DNA from: CAYSRJ01 sp964521865
Lineage (GTDB): Bacteria; Spirochaetota; B62-G9; DRHN01
Assembly (NCBI GenBank): GCA_964521865.1
Contig: CAZFTJ010000024.1
Coordinates: 1 to 64,000, forward strand
Direction of reading: 5' to 3'
DNA: 64,000 bases
Shown: piece after piece, positions 44,312 through 53,346 of the stretch
How the letters are laid out: the number at the start of each line of letters is the position of its first letter
Numbering within the stretch: the first letter of the stretch is position 1
The notes under the pieces: model-generated
Told to the model about the DNA's origin: nothing
The model's database searches: none
The model's input: only the letters and a program-made list of their open reading frames with translations
Position numbers and translations under genes: made by a program

Positions 44312-45065
44312 TTTGTTTCTCCCTGACCAAGACTCTGTCCCTGAATACTCCGAGCGGATAGTAGGGAACCATGCTGTCCTTCACCCAGCCTGCTGCCTCG
44401 AGCGGGCTGACCCCCCAGTTTGTGGGACACATTGAAAGCACCTCGATGAACGAATAACCCTCACCGTCGATCTGATACTGCAGTCCCCTCTTTATCGCCT
44501 TTTTTGTCTTCAGAACATTTTTCACATCATGAATCGAGACACGTTCGATATATACGGGAGCGTCCAGCTCATTCAGAATCTCACATAGTCGAAGCGGCGT
44601 CCCGAACCATTTTTCGTCCCTTCCGAAAGGTGTGGTCTTTGTTTTCTGGCCGATGAGGGTTGTCGGCGCCATCTGCCCTCCCGTCATACCGTAAATCGCG
44701 TTGTTTACGAAAATAACGGTAAAATTCTCCCCGCGGTTCGCCGCATGCAGGGTTTCGGCCGTGCCGATTGCTGCCAGGTCGCCGTCTCCCTGATAGCTTA
44801 TGATTACCCTGTCCGGCATTGCACGCTTCAGCCCCGTCGCAACCGCCGCAGCCCTCCCGTGAGCGGCTTCACTGGCGTCGGTATCTATATAATTATAGAG
44901 CAGAACCGAACAGCCGACAGGAGCGACTATGATTGTGCGGCCCCGTATCCCGAGCTCATCTATTACCTGTGTGAGCAGCTTGTGAATGATGCTGTGCCCG
45001 CAGCCCGGGCAGTAATGCATCTTCACATCCCTGAGTGAATCCGGCCTTTTATATACAGTTTTCAC
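44304..45065 (-). CDS. 2-oxoacid:ferredoxin oxidoreductase, beta (thiamine-diphosphate) subunit
   Basis: A 253-residue subunit with the thiamine-diphosphate site: CPGCGHSIIHKLL, then GDGDLAAIG with a later NNAIYGMTGGQ loop binding Mg and the cofactor. Its length and sequence resemble the Vor/Kor class of the ferredoxin oxidoreductases, which use branched-chain 2-oxoacids or 2-oxoglutarate, rather than pyruvate enzymes. It begins with ATG overlapping the alpha stop (ATGA), so synthesis of the subunits is coupled. Substrate specificity is uncertain. Confidence 0.92.
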   Translation of the reverse strand: MKTVYKRPDSLRDVKMHYCPGCGHSIIHKLLTQVIDELGIRGRTIIVAPVGCSVLLYNYIDTDASEAAHGRAAAVATGLKRAMPDRVIISYQGDGDLAAIGTAETLHAANRGENFTVIFVNNAIYGMTGGQMAPTTLIGQKTKTTPFGRDEKWFGTPLRLCEILNELDAPVYIERVSIHDVKNVLKTKKAIKRGLQYQIDGEGYSFIEVLSMCPTNWGVSPLEAAGWVKDSMVPYYPLGVFRDRVLVREKQND

Positions 45066-46123
45066 CGCGCCACCTCCGAAATTTTCTGCAGAAGCTCGTC
45101 CTCATCCGGCAGCATCCCCGCTGTTCTACCGTAAAAGTAGACCTCTTTCCGGCCGTTTACGGCAAGCCGGACATCATCGATCATCTGGCCCATGTTCATC
45201 TCGACATCTATAAACGCCTCTACCCTCCGCTCTTCGGCCAGCTCCCGGATCCTTTTTTCCGGAAACGGCCAGAGTGTAATCGGCCGTAACAGGCCGATTT
45301 TCACTCCCTTTGATCGAGCGATTTCAATAGAGGCCTTCGCAACGCGAGACGCAGTTCCGAATGCGACGATTATATACTCTGCATCATCGATTTTATACTC
45401 ATCGTAGCGTACTTCATTTCTTTCGATTTCATCATACTTCTTCTTCAGCTTTATATTGAGCTCTTCGAGAGCCCGCTGAGGAGAAAGCCTGAGACTCATG
45501 AGCACCCTCGCTTCCCTCCCCTCCGCCCCGTCGATAACCCAGTCCTTTTCCGGGAGTTTTCTCTGCGACGGTTCCGGGAGAACAAGCGGTTCGGTCATCT
45601 GGCCGAGCACCCCGTCACCTGCGACAACTACCGGCGTTCTGTAGAGATCGGCAAGATCGAACGCATCGATCATAAAATGCGCCATCTCCTGAACCGTTGC
45701 AGGCGCGAGCACCGGTGTTCGGTAGTCACCGTGCCCCCCGCCCCGCGTCGCCTGGTAGTAATCCGATTGAGACGGGGCTATGTTTCCGAGCCCGGGTCCC
45801 CCTCTCATGATATTCACAACCACGGCGGGCAATTCAGCACCCGCGATGTATGAAATCCCCTCCTGCATGAGGCTGATCCCGGGGGAGGAAGATGAAGTCA
45901 TAACCCTCTTTCCGGCCGCGCTTGCGCCCCATACCATATTTATCGAAGCGAGCTCACTCTCCGCCTGAAGAAAACAACCGTCGATCTGCGGCATCCTCAT
46001 TGCCATGTAAGCCGGAATCTCGTTCTGCGGCGTTATCGGGTATCCGAAGTAGTAGCGACATCCGGCGATTATGGCACCTTCACAGAGCGCTTCGTTTCCC
46101 CTCATAAGCACACGCTCACCCAT
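45062..46123 (-). CDS. 2-oxoacid:ferredoxin oxidoreductase, alpha subunit
   Basis: A 353-residue subunit with pyrimidine-binding domain features (EALCEGAIIAGCRYYFGYPI, then AESELASINMVWGASAAGKR and TSSSSPGISLMQEGISY) and the GPGLGNIAPSQSDYYQ segment. The order of motifs fits VorB/KorA-type alpha subunits. AAGAGGTGACGT lies upstream of the start. It is preceded by a 359-base gap after the ferredoxin subunit gene, unusual for this operon type. Together the subunits make acyl-CoA and reduced ferredoxin, a typical anaerobic route. Confidence 0.92.
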   Translation of the reverse strand: MGERVLMRGNEALCEGAIIAGCRYYFGYPITPQNEIPAYMAMRMPQIDGCFLQAESELASINMVWGASAAGKRVMTSSSSPGISLMQEGISYIAGAELPAVVVNIMRGGPGLGNIAPSQSDYYQATRGGGHGDYRTPVLAPATVQEMAHFMIDAFDLADLYRTPVVVAGDGVLGQMTEPLVLPEPSQRKLPEKDWVIDGAEGREARVLMSLRLSPQRALEELNIKLKKKYDEIERNEVRYDEYKIDDAEYIIVAFGTASRVAKASIEIARSKGVKIGLLRPITLWPFPEKRIRELAEERRVEAFIDVEMNMGQMIDDVRLAVNGRKEVYFYGRTAGMLPDEDELLQKISEVAR

Positions 46124-46482
46124 ACGTCACCTCTTATGTTATATGTCCGTTCAGCCGACATGCTGCCGGTTGCATGAAGCTCGTCGGGTCGTCCGAACAA
46201 CGACCTTACGTCGGCGAGCACGTTCATCTCCTCCACTGCAGATGCGTGAGCCCCATTCTGAAGGCGAACAGCTTCTCTGCCTGTGTTTTGATTTATTTAA
46301 CGCTGAGAGGAAATATCCCTGCATGAACAAATCGCACAAAGAATTGTACTCGCCCACAGCAATAGATCTGTCGCACCGCACTATTTTACGTGTTCGTACA
46401 CCCGGTTATAGACAGCGCCGAATGCAGGCACCTGGATATTCAATCACCCGACAAATACTGCCGCATACGTTTATGTACACGA
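46124..46482. other. 359-base gap inside the oxidoreductase cluster
   Basis: Between the ferredoxin and alpha genes I see no coding frame with family resemblance, tRNA or clear hairpin. The stretch may hold a second promoter for the catalytic subunits or the remains of a lost gene; neither can be decided from the sequence. Confidence 0.4.
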
Positions 46483-46707
46483 TTATCGATTGACCTGAAT
46501 ACAGACATCCGGACATATAATTGCACAAAAAGTACAACTGTTGCAGTTTTCTTTATTATGAAAAACGCTGTAATGGTATCCCGATCCGTTGAAATCATCG
46601 GACATTTCAAGCACCGAACGCGGACATGCATCCACGCAGAGCTCGCACCCCTTACAGCATTCCCGATCGATAATAACCCGCTCCACAGAAACCTCCGTAA
46701 TACTCAT
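46483..46707 (-). CDS. 2-oxoacid oxidoreductase delta subunit, 2[4Fe-4S] ferredoxin
   Basis: A 74-residue ferredoxin-like subunit. Two cluster motifs are complete: CKGCELCVDACP and CNSCTFCAIICP, both CX2CX2CX3CP, joined by a longer-than-usual linker (about 20 residues with aromatic residues). It relays electrons from the thiamine-bound intermediate to free ferredoxin. It lies upstream of the alpha subunit in the same direction, though 359 bases away. The start codon lacks a strong ribosome-binding site (TGGA only). Confidence 0.88.
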   Translation of the reverse strand: MSITEVSVERVIIDRECCKGCELCVDACPRSVLEMSDDFNGSGYHYSVFHNKENCNSCTFCAIICPDVCIQVNR

Positions 46708-46888
46708 TCCAGCACCCTGTGAATTGTGGCTTTCGGATACGCTGATGCGAAATCGGTTCTGTCAAAGGCGCTCCGACAAACCCCGTTCAACCGACCGCAG
46801 ACCGGATGAACGTTTCTCTATAATATAGAACCCGATTTAATACGATAAACATACTAGATATACATCTTTAATGCAAGGATATTACAGA

Positions 46889-48286
46889 ATGAGAGCCGCA
46901 GCCATCACCATTATGCTACTGTTAGTTTCAGCCTTCATGCCCTGCCTTTATGCACAGGAAATAACGGTGGTACCTAACGGCGTGCTCGAAAATGACGTCA
47001 GAGCTGAAGTGACCGGCGACTACGTTCGCGTGAGAACCGGGCCGTCGCTCAGACACAAGATTCTCACCAAGGTAAACAGCGGAACACCGGTCAGGATTCT
47101 GGACCGGGATAAAACGATTGTGGAAATCAACGGAGTTAAAAATTACTGGTACCGTATTAAACTCGATAAAAGCGGTATCGAAGGGTGGATATGGGGTCAG
47201 TACCTGCGCGCAGTCGAAACAGGACCGCAAAAACCGGCCGAAATCCCTGAACAGCCGACTGAAACAGTCATTAAAAAGACGGTGCAGCCGAAACTCTCAT
47301 TTCTCGATTCCGGCTTTATTTCGGAGCCGAAGTCCTTTATAACAAGCGGAGACCTGAACAACAACGGCATCACCGAAATCATCTTTCTCAACAGAGAAAA
47401 CCGGAAGAGTTACTGGAATTTATCAGGATACGAAGAATCATCCGCCGCCTCCGCGGGCAACGAAACCACTGCACCTTTTACCGAGGTGTACCGGGGAAAA
47501 CTGAGAAGCGCCGATGTTCGGAACTTTACGGTATTCAGGGAAGGTGACTCTGGCAGTTCATTCATTGTACTGAGCGGCGAACTTTTTTCATACATCTATT
47601 CCTTCGATCCGGTAAAAAAGACCTTCCTCCTCGTTTCCAGAATCAATTCGCCTGCCGTAACCGGGGGAAAGCTTGACGGAGAAAGAGACTACCTTCTCTT
47701 CCTCAGGAAGAACAGAACGGCAGACAGCGACGGCACCGTCACCTATGAGGTTCAGGCAGCCCCGTACGAATCAACGCACGGACGGATACGGATACGGGAG
47801 AGATTAACCTACAATAATCCGCTTCCGATAAAAAATATTCTCGCCTACGACCTGGATGGCGACGGGTCTGCTGAAATTATCTGCGAGATAGGCGGTCAGA
47901 AATTCGGAGGCGGTATCACGATATTGAAACTCAAGGACGGCATACTCGTAAAAACCCTGAACACCGGAATACCGACGTACAAGGATAATCCGTTTTTAAA
48001 TATGTGGGGAAGAAATATAAACGGCGACCCCACAGTGCTTCTGTATACGAGCGACCCGGACGCTGAAAACGATGTCGATTCATCCTTGGGGTTTGTATTT
48101 GCCTATCTCGATGCAAACCATTTATCCATCCGAAAATTCGTTCCTGTGAGCAGAATGCTGGACGATGCAAACAACAGCAGAGTTGCCGTGATGTATGATA
48201 CGGACATAGAAGACATGCCCTTCCTTCTTCTCGATTACGAGGAGGGAGGGAATCGATACATTATAAAAAAACCGTTTTTCCAGTAG
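46889..48286 (+). CDS. Exported SH3b-domain protein with VCBS/FG-GAP-like repeats
   Basis: A 465-residue protein: signal peptide (ITIMLLLVSAFMPCLYA), an SH3b domain (about residues 45-115, GDYVRVRTGPSLRHKILTKV ... WYRIKLDKSGIEGWIWGQYL), a Pro/Thr linker, and a beta-propeller-like region with Asp-rich calcium-binding-type turns (DLNNNGITEIIFL, DLDGDGSAEIICE). SH3b domains bind peptidoglycan or other cell-wall ligands, so the protein may sit in the periplasm or at the cell surface. I chose the ATG at 46889, nine bases after AAGGA; an ATG at 46871 is the alternative. Ligand and role unknown. Confidence 0.8.
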   Translation: MRAAAITIMLLLVSAFMPCLYAQEITVVPNGVLENDVRAEVTGDYVRVRTGPSLRHKILTKVNSGTPVRILDRDKTIVEINGVKNYWYRIKLDKSGIEGWIWGQYLRAVETGPQKPAEIPEQPTETVIKKTVQPKLSFLDSGFISEPKSFITSGDLNNNGITEIIFLNRENRKSYWNLSGYEESSAASAGNETTAPFTEVYRGKLRSADVRNFTVFREGDSGSSFIVLSGELFSYIYSFDPVKKTFLLVSRINSPAVTGGKLDGERDYLLFLRKNRTADSDGTVTYEVQAAPYESTHGRIRIRERLTYNNPLPIKNILAYDLDGDGSAEIICEIGGQKFGGGITILKLKDGILVKTLNTGIPTYKDNPFLNMWGRNINGDPTVLLYTSDPDAENDVDSSLGFVFAYLDANHLSIRKFVPVSRMLDDANNSRVAVMYDTDIEDMPFLLLDYEEGGNRYIIKKPFFQ

Positions 48287-48392
48287 TCATTCCGAAATTC
48301 TGCGACCGAATACTGCCGCCGGCAAACCCACCTGGTGTGCAGCAACAGAATCTTTATAGTGTTCCCATCTTTTTTCCCCGCCAATATTTGGC

Positions 48393-48421
48393 TTGACAGT
48401 CGAAATATCCCGTGCTGTAAT
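48393..48421 (+). promoter_or_regulatory. Sigma-70 promoter of the CUT2 sugar operon
   Basis: Perfect TTGACA (48393-48398), 17-base spacer and TGTAAT (48416-48421). About 200 untranslated bases follow before the binding-protein gene, with a small hairpin (CCGCT/AGCGG, 48479-48492). The interval 48287-48633 holds no gene. Confidence 0.65.
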
Positions 48422-48633
48422 AGTATTGTTATTATTTCGGGGAATGTGATTGCGGTACAGCCACACCCGCCTGTTCCACCGCTGACCAGCGGGCCCCGTA
48501 ACACGCGTAAATACCGGTTCAGTACGTTTTTCTGTCGAAGGAAGCGCCGCTGCCATACATGTAGAGGAAGGGAGGTGATAGCGTTACGCAGCTTTTTTTA
48601 AGTATGCCAATTCCAGGTAAAAGGAGAAGGACG

Positions 48634-49626
48634 ATGAAAAGGAAATGGTTGATTCTGTTTTTGGTTGTCGCTCTTGTCGTGGGGCTGGCTTCAGCAGGTT
48701 TTGCTGCCGACAACAAACACTTCGAAGGGATACGGGTTGTCTTCTTCCCCGGCGGTAATCCCGGCGGCCCGTTTGCCTCGGTTGTGTACAGAGGAGCAAA
48801 AGCTGCTGAAGAAGACCTCGGGTGCAAGGTCGATTACGTATGGTCGGGATGGAATCCCGACAAGATGATCGCGCAGTTCAAGGATGCAATTGCGCGAAGG
48901 CCCGATGCCATCTGCATTATGGGCCATCCGGGGGTGGTAGCCTTTGCGCCGCTCGTCGATCAGGCTGAGGCGCGGGGAATCATTGTCACCAGTCAGAATA
49001 CGAGCCTTCCCGCCATTGAGGAAAAGTACAAGGCCGACGGCTTCGGCTATGTCGGCCAGGAGCTGTACCCTTCCGGCGTCATGCTTGCGAACGGCGCCGC
49101 ACAGAGGGCGGGCCTTAAAAGAGGGGACAAAGCGCTGGTTTGGGGGCTCATAGCCCAGGAAACCCGCGGCCTCCGTTCAAAGGGTTGTGTTGATGCTCTG
49201 AAAAAGTTGGGCGTCAAGGTCGATTACATTGAAATCTCCGACGCAATAAATGCGGATGCATCCCTCGGCACTCCTGTCTTCACCGGCTATGTGTCTGCCA
49301 ATCCCGATGTCAAGCTCATCATCACCGATCACGGCGCGCTTACCGCAACTGCCGAAACCTATATGAAAGCATCGCGCAAGCAACCCGGGGATATATACAT
49401 TGCAGGCTTTGACCTGAGCGCTGCAACGGTCGATGCCATTCGGAAGGGCTATGTAGGAGTAATCCTCGATCAGCAGCCGTGGCTTCAGGGGTACCTCCCT
49501 GTTCTCCAGGCATGCCTGGCAAAGAAGTACGGTTTCTCAGGCCTGCATATCGATACCGGTGCCGCACTGATCGATAAAAACAACATCGATTTCGTTGCGC
49601 CTCTCGCGCAGAAAGGAATTCGATAA
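48634..49626 (+). CDS. CUT2-type sugar-binding protein (RbsB/FrcB-like)
   Basis: A 330-residue periplasmic-binding protein of the ribose/xylose family (SBP family 2). The signal peptide ends SAGFAADN, a normal Sec/signal peptidase I site rather than a lipobox. The two-lobed fold is recognisable from VVFFPGGNPGGPFASVVYRG through INADASLGT to YIAGFDLSAATVDAIRKGYV and LDQQPWLQGYL. It delivers a monosaccharide to the permease encoded two genes on. The ATG at 48634 has AAAGGAGAAGGA upstream. Closest architecture is FrcB because the accompanying ATPase has one domain; the sugar itself is not defined by the sequence. Confidence 0.88.
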   Translation: MKRKWLILFLVVALVVGLASAGFAADNKHFEGIRVVFFPGGNPGGPFASVVYRGAKAAEEDLGCKVDYVWSGWNPDKMIAQFKDAIARRPDAICIMGHPGVVAFAPLVDQAEARGIIVTSQNTSLPAIEEKYKADGFGYVGQELYPSGVMLANGAAQRAGLKRGDKALVWGLIAQETRGLRSKGCVDALKKLGVKVDYIEISDAINADASLGTPVFTGYVSANPDVKLIITDHGALTATAETYMKASRKQPGDIYIAGFDLSAATVDAIRKGYVGVILDQQPWLQGYLPVLQACLAKKYGFSGLHIDTGAALIDKNNIDFVAPLAQKGIR

Positions 49627-49627
49627 T

Positions 49628-50398
49628 ATGACCGACAGCAGCAATTCCCGGGATCTCGTCTCCATGGTCGACATATACAAACACTTCGGTGAGGTCGAAG
49701 TGTTAAAACACATCAACTTTCGGGTCCGGAGCAATGAAATTGTCGGGCTTGTCGGCGACAACGGGGCCGGAAAATCGACGCTTATCAAGCTCATTACCGG
49801 CGTGCACCAGCCGGACGGCGGAGAGATTTACTTCAAGGGGAAAAAAATCACCATGCACTCCGTGGAGAAATCGAGGGAGCTCGGCATCGAAACCGTATAC
49901 CAGGAGCGGGCTCTCGGCGAACAGCAGACACTGTGGCGAAACATCTTTATGGGAAGGGAGATGACCAATGCTTTCGGTTTTCTCAAAGTGGAGGAACAGA
50001 AACTGGAAGCAAACCGAATACTCCGTGAACAGATGGGTTTTACCTCCAGGGCGATAACCACCGATTCCGTTGTAATGTCTCTGTCCGGCGGTGAAAAACA
50101 GGGAATTGCTATCGGACGTGCACTGTACTTCAATGCGGAGCTCATTATACTGGATGAGCCGACAATGGGACTCTCGCTCTCTGAAACGAAGAAAGTGCTC
50201 GATTTTGTGCTCAATATCAAAAAGCAGGGAAAATCAGTGATCTTCATAAGCCACAACATTTACTACGTGTATCCGGTTGCGGACAGGTTTGTGATCCTCG
50301 ATCGCGGAATGATTGCCGGCGAGTTTCTGAAAAAGGACATAAGCCAGGACGAGCTCGTGGAAAAGATGGTCGAGCTCGCGCGAACAGGAAAGCTGTAA
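49628..50398 (+). CDS. CUT2-type sugar importer ATPase, single domain (FrcA-like)
   Basis: A 256-residue cytoplasmic ATPase with one complete ABC module: Walker A GDNGAGKSTLIKLI, signature LSGGEKQGIAIG, Walker B LIILDEPTMGLS and H-loop ISHN. Most CUT2 systems use a 500-residue tandem ATPase (RbsA/XylG); a half-length protein that dimerises occurs in the FrcBCA fructose group. It begins one base after the binding-protein stop, with AAAGGAATTCG as ribosome-binding site, so it is coupled to it. Confidence 0.9.
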   Translation: MTDSSNSRDLVSMVDIYKHFGEVEVLKHINFRVRSNEIVGLVGDNGAGKSTLIKLITGVHQPDGGEIYFKGKKITMHSVEKSRELGIETVYQERALGEQQTLWRNIFMGREMTNAFGFLKVEEQKLEANRILREQMGFTSRAITTDSVVMSLSGGEKQGIAIGRALYFNAELIILDEPTMGLSLSETKKVLDFVLNIKKQGKSVIFISHNIYYVYPVADRFVILDRGMIAGEFLKKDISQDELVEKMVELARTGKL

Positions 50399-50415
50399 TT
50401 GAACCGCCTGTAAGG

Positions 50416-50439
50416 AGCGCCCTTTCGAAAAAGGGCGCT
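50416..50439 (+). terminator. 10-base-pair intercistronic hairpin
   Basis: AGCGCCCTTT (50416-50425) and AAAGGGCGCT (50430-50439) pair perfectly around the tetraloop CGAA, 18 bases after the ATPase stop and 212 before the permease start. No U-tract follows, so partial termination or a 3' stabilising stem for the binding-protein/ATPase message is likelier than a full stop. Confidence 0.6.
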
Positions 50440-50650
50440 TCTGCAGCACACGGCTAATATGCCGTATGGTCGACAACTGTTTGCATGTGCTGTTTCTTTT
50501 CGTTTTACCGGTATGCTCGACGTCATTCGGCAGGCTGAACTTGAATATCCGACCTGTGGCCGCTGAATCGTACGTGGTCGAACCGCTGATCCGCAAGCCT
50601 TAAAAGTCTTACTGTTGGCTAAGCCTGATACATTCATAGAGGGAGTAACC

Positions 50651-51613
50651 ATGTTTAAGAATATTGCGACCAGAGAGCTTCGCCTCGAGCTCAGTATACT
50701 GGGTGTTCTTGCAGGAATATTTGCAATCTTCTTTATCGGAAATCCGCAGGTATTCACCAAATTCGATATATACTACTCTTTCATGTCAACCATCCCCTTT
50801 TCAGGGATAATGGCTCTCGGCATGACCTTTGTCGTCATTGCCGGAGAGATCGATCTCTCATTTCCGTCGATTTTGGGATTTTCTGCCTGGGTATTTTCCA
50901 AGATTGTCGAAATAACCGAAGGAAATATCGTACTCGCGACACTCGCCTGCTTCGCAACGGGCATTCTTGCAGGTGCTCTCAACGGATTTATCGTCGTCAA
51001 GGTCGGGATACCGTCACTCGTCGCCACAATCGGCACGCAGTTCTTCTTCAGGGGACTCGTAAACGTGGCCGGACAGGGATTGGGCATCACGCTTGTTCCG
51101 GTGAAAGACACGTTCCTTTTCAACACCTTCGTCGGAAGGCTCTGGGGTGCGCTGCCCGCGCAGGCCATCTGGTGGCTCGCTCTCGCCGTCATATTCGGCT
51201 TTCTGCTGAAGCGGCATAAGTTCGGTGCGCACGTACTTTTTGTCGGTGATAACGTCGAAAGCTCGCGCATGATGGGTATACGGGTAAACCGTGTAAAGAT
51301 GACCGTATTCATGCTGATGGGAGTTCTTTCGGCACTCTCCGGTATCCTCGCAAGCCTCGAGGTAACCTACTTCTGGCCCACACTCGGCGAGGGGTATCTG
51401 CTGAGAACGCTTGCCGCCGTGTTCGTCGGCGGCACGTCGGTGTTCGGGGGCATGGGAACCATATTCGGCACCTTCATCGGTGCACTCATCATCGGATCAT
51501 TGGAAGCGGGGATCATCGCCATCGGTCTGACCGGATTCTGGACCCAGCTCATCTACGGGCTCATCATCGTCGTCTCGCTCGCAATCTATACGCTCCTGAG
51601 AAAAAGACAGTAA
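50651..51613 (+). CDS. CUT2-type sugar importer permease (FrcC/RbsC-like)
   Basis: A 320-residue membrane protein with eight to ten helices. Conserved CUT2 features are MTFVVIAGEIDLSFPSILGF, TLACFATGILAGALNGFIVV, and the motif LAAVFVGGTSVFGGMGTIFG near the C-terminus. It forms the channel through which the sugar passes. The ATG at 50651 follows GGGAG; a 250-base gap with a strong hairpin separates it from the ATPase gene, so its expression may be lower than that of the upstream pair. Confidence 0.92.
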   Translation: MFKNIATRELRLELSILGVLAGIFAIFFIGNPQVFTKFDIYYSFMSTIPFSGIMALGMTFVVIAGEIDLSFPSILGFSAWVFSKIVEITEGNIVLATLACFATGILAGALNGFIVVKVGIPSLVATIGTQFFFRGLVNVAGQGLGITLVPVKDTFLFNTFVGRLWGALPAQAIWWLALAVIFGFLLKRHKFGAHVLFVGDNVESSRMMGIRVNRVKMTVFMLMGVLSALSGILASLEVTYFWPTLGEGYLLRTLAAVFVGGTSVFGGMGTIFGTFIGALIIGSLEAGIIAIGLTGFWTQLIYGLIIVVSLAIYTLLRKRQ

Positions 51614-51699
51614 TCCGAAGTCGACAGTCACCGGAATCGCGGCAATGTACCGGCCGATAAAATCCGTTGTGACTTTCACCGCCTGAACTTCCCGTACCG

Positions 51700-52842
51700 T
51701 TAACTACGAGATCCCGGCCCCTCGAGATCGGACTTCACTGCGATGAACTCAAGGAGGTCTTTCAAGCTCACGATGCCTACGAGCTTTGTCCCGTCTACAA
51801 CCATGAGCCTCGAGTTGCCCGTTTTTTTCATCATATCGAGCACTTTCCGCGCTTCTGTATCCGGTGAAACCATATTATTCCCCGAACAGTGCTGGACGTA
51901 GTCCCCGACAGTACCGGTTTCCCATTGTGCCCGCGGAATCTCCCGCAACTGACGTGTGGTTATGCACCCCTTGAGTGTACCCCGTTCCACCACGGGAAAC
52001 ATCTTGTGATGATACCTGTAGACATACTCATCCACGAGCTTTGCGATTGTGGTTGAAGGAGGAATCGTCATGATATCCGTTTTCATAAATCTTTTTATTG
52101 AAACACCGTCGAGAGTCGCTCGGATGAGGACCTGCTGATAGGAGGAACGGGCGGCGTTGCTCAGAAAAATTCCGATGAGAAACCACCACATACCGCCTAT
52201 GAAGCTGCCCCGCAGCACATTCAATACGCCGAGTGCGATGAGCCCAATACCGAATATTGAGCCAACACGTGAGGATATCCTGGTCGCACTGATGAGGTCG
52301 CCTCTCGCTTTCCAGATTGCGGAACGCAGCACCCTTCCCCCATCGAGGGGGAAAGCGGGTACCATGTTGAATATGGCGAGTATACCGTTTATGATGGCAA
52401 GATACCGGAGAACTCCGAACATTCCGGTTGCCATACCAAGAGATTCAGCAAGCCTGCTGAGACCGTAGAAGAACAGAGCCAGAACGATGCTCATGAGCGG
52501 ACCGGCTATTGCCATGGCAAACTCCGCCTGCGGTCCGGGCGGCTCGTCCTCCATCTGCGCCACACCCCCGAACACAAAGAGGGTAATGCCGCGGATGGTC
52601 ACATTGTATCTTCTTGCCACGAGGGAGTGGGAGAGCTCATGGAGAACGATGGAGAGAAAAAGAGCCAGAGCGGCAACCGCACCCATGATCCAGTAGGTTG
52701 TTTTCGTCAACCCTTCGAAGCGGTTCGGAAAGAAGCCCCTCGCAAGCGACCAGGTGACCAGCAGAAGAAGAAACACCCAGCTTGCATCGAGGCTTACCTG
52801 AAAGCCGAATAGTTTGAACAGGCGGGCCTTTCTCGTGATCAT
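51700..52842 (-). CDS. Site-2 protease-like M50 metalloprotease with CBS pair
   Basis: A 380-residue integral-membrane protease. Zinc-site residues are in VLHELSHSLVARR and the third ligand in NMVPAFPLDGGRVLR, the S2P family pair; about six hydrophobic segments surround them. The C-terminal 150 residues hold two CBS motifs (MTIPPSTTIAKLVDEYVYR ... LMVVDGTKLVGIVSLKDLLEF), which bind adenosyl ligands and could regulate proteolysis, as in SpoIVFB-like group III enzymes. The substrate, often an anti-sigma factor or signal remnant, is not identifiable. The ATG at 52842 lies 12 bases after AAGGAG. A small SHOCT-like frame precedes it. Confidence 0.9.
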   Translation of the reverse strand: MITRKARLFKLFGFQVSLDASWVFLLLLVTWSLARGFFPNRFEGLTKTTYWIMGAVAALALFLSIVLHELSHSLVARRYNVTIRGITLFVFGGVAQMEDEPPGPQAEFAMAIAGPLMSIVLALFFYGLSRLAESLGMATGMFGVLRYLAIINGILAIFNMVPAFPLDGGRVLRSAIWKARGDLISATRISSRVGSIFGIGLIALGVLNVLRGSFIGGMWWFLIGIFLSNAARSSYQQVLIRATLDGVSIKRFMKTDIMTIPPSTTIAKLVDEYVYRYHHKMFPVVERGTLKGCITTRQLREIPRAQWETGTVGDYVQHCSGNNMVSPDTEARKVLDMMKKTGNSRLMVVDGTKLVGIVSLKDLLEFIAVKSDLEGPGSRS

Positions 52843-52910
52843 AGATTCGATACACTCCTTTTTTATAAAATTCAAGATTTCAGCGCATATACGTCATGCT
52901 TCCCGGACGT

Positions 52911-53048
52911 TCATGTGCAAAAGCGGCACGCGCTGTGTTTGAGCCTTCCGAGAAGCCCCTTTTCCGCCTTCTCGAACTCACGATCTGTAACGGCGCCGAC
53001 GTACGACACGATACATAACAGGGGGTGACGGATTCGAAGAGGATTCAC
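52911..53048 (-). CDS. Possible 45-residue SHOCT-like small protein
   Basis: A short frame starting with GTG at 53048 has an excellent GGAGG seven bases upstream. Its product contains GAVTDREFEKAEKGLLGRL, resembling SHOCT modules (Gly-x-x-Thr-x-x-Glu-Phe-Glu ... Leu-Leu), which sit at protein ends and aid oligomerisation. The N-terminal part is too short for a known domain. It ends 68 bases before the M50 protease start and would be cotranscribed with it. Supported by ribosome-binding site and motif only; it could be a remnant. Confidence 0.42.
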   Translation of the reverse strand: MNPLRIRHPLLCIVSYVGAVTDREFEKAEKGLLGRLKHSACRFCT

Positions 53049-53346
53049 TCCTTTACCTCCACCACCCCCACTATATATTTTAATTTTTATCCCTATAATT
53101 ACAAGCGGAAACCGCCGCGGTATCTATAATTTTCTTGATTGCCGTCTCGCGACCGCCTGCTCCGATTCCAGCGCCGGATTCTGACTGGAGCCTTTCCCGT
53201 CCAGAAACAAAGCACCCGATTTTCTCGCTGCAAAGCTCGTTCACAAGCTCTTGAGTTTTATCATCCGGAGATGGTACAATGAAGGGACTGCAGCGTTGTA
53301 CATCCGACGATTCCAGTATAAATTTTAAACGATATACTACGATTTT

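Noticed and set aside
46151..46381. Arg-rich frame in the gap between the oxidoreductase alpha and ferredoxin genes
   Set aside because: Low-complexity basic peptide without start signal or homology pattern; treated as non-coding.
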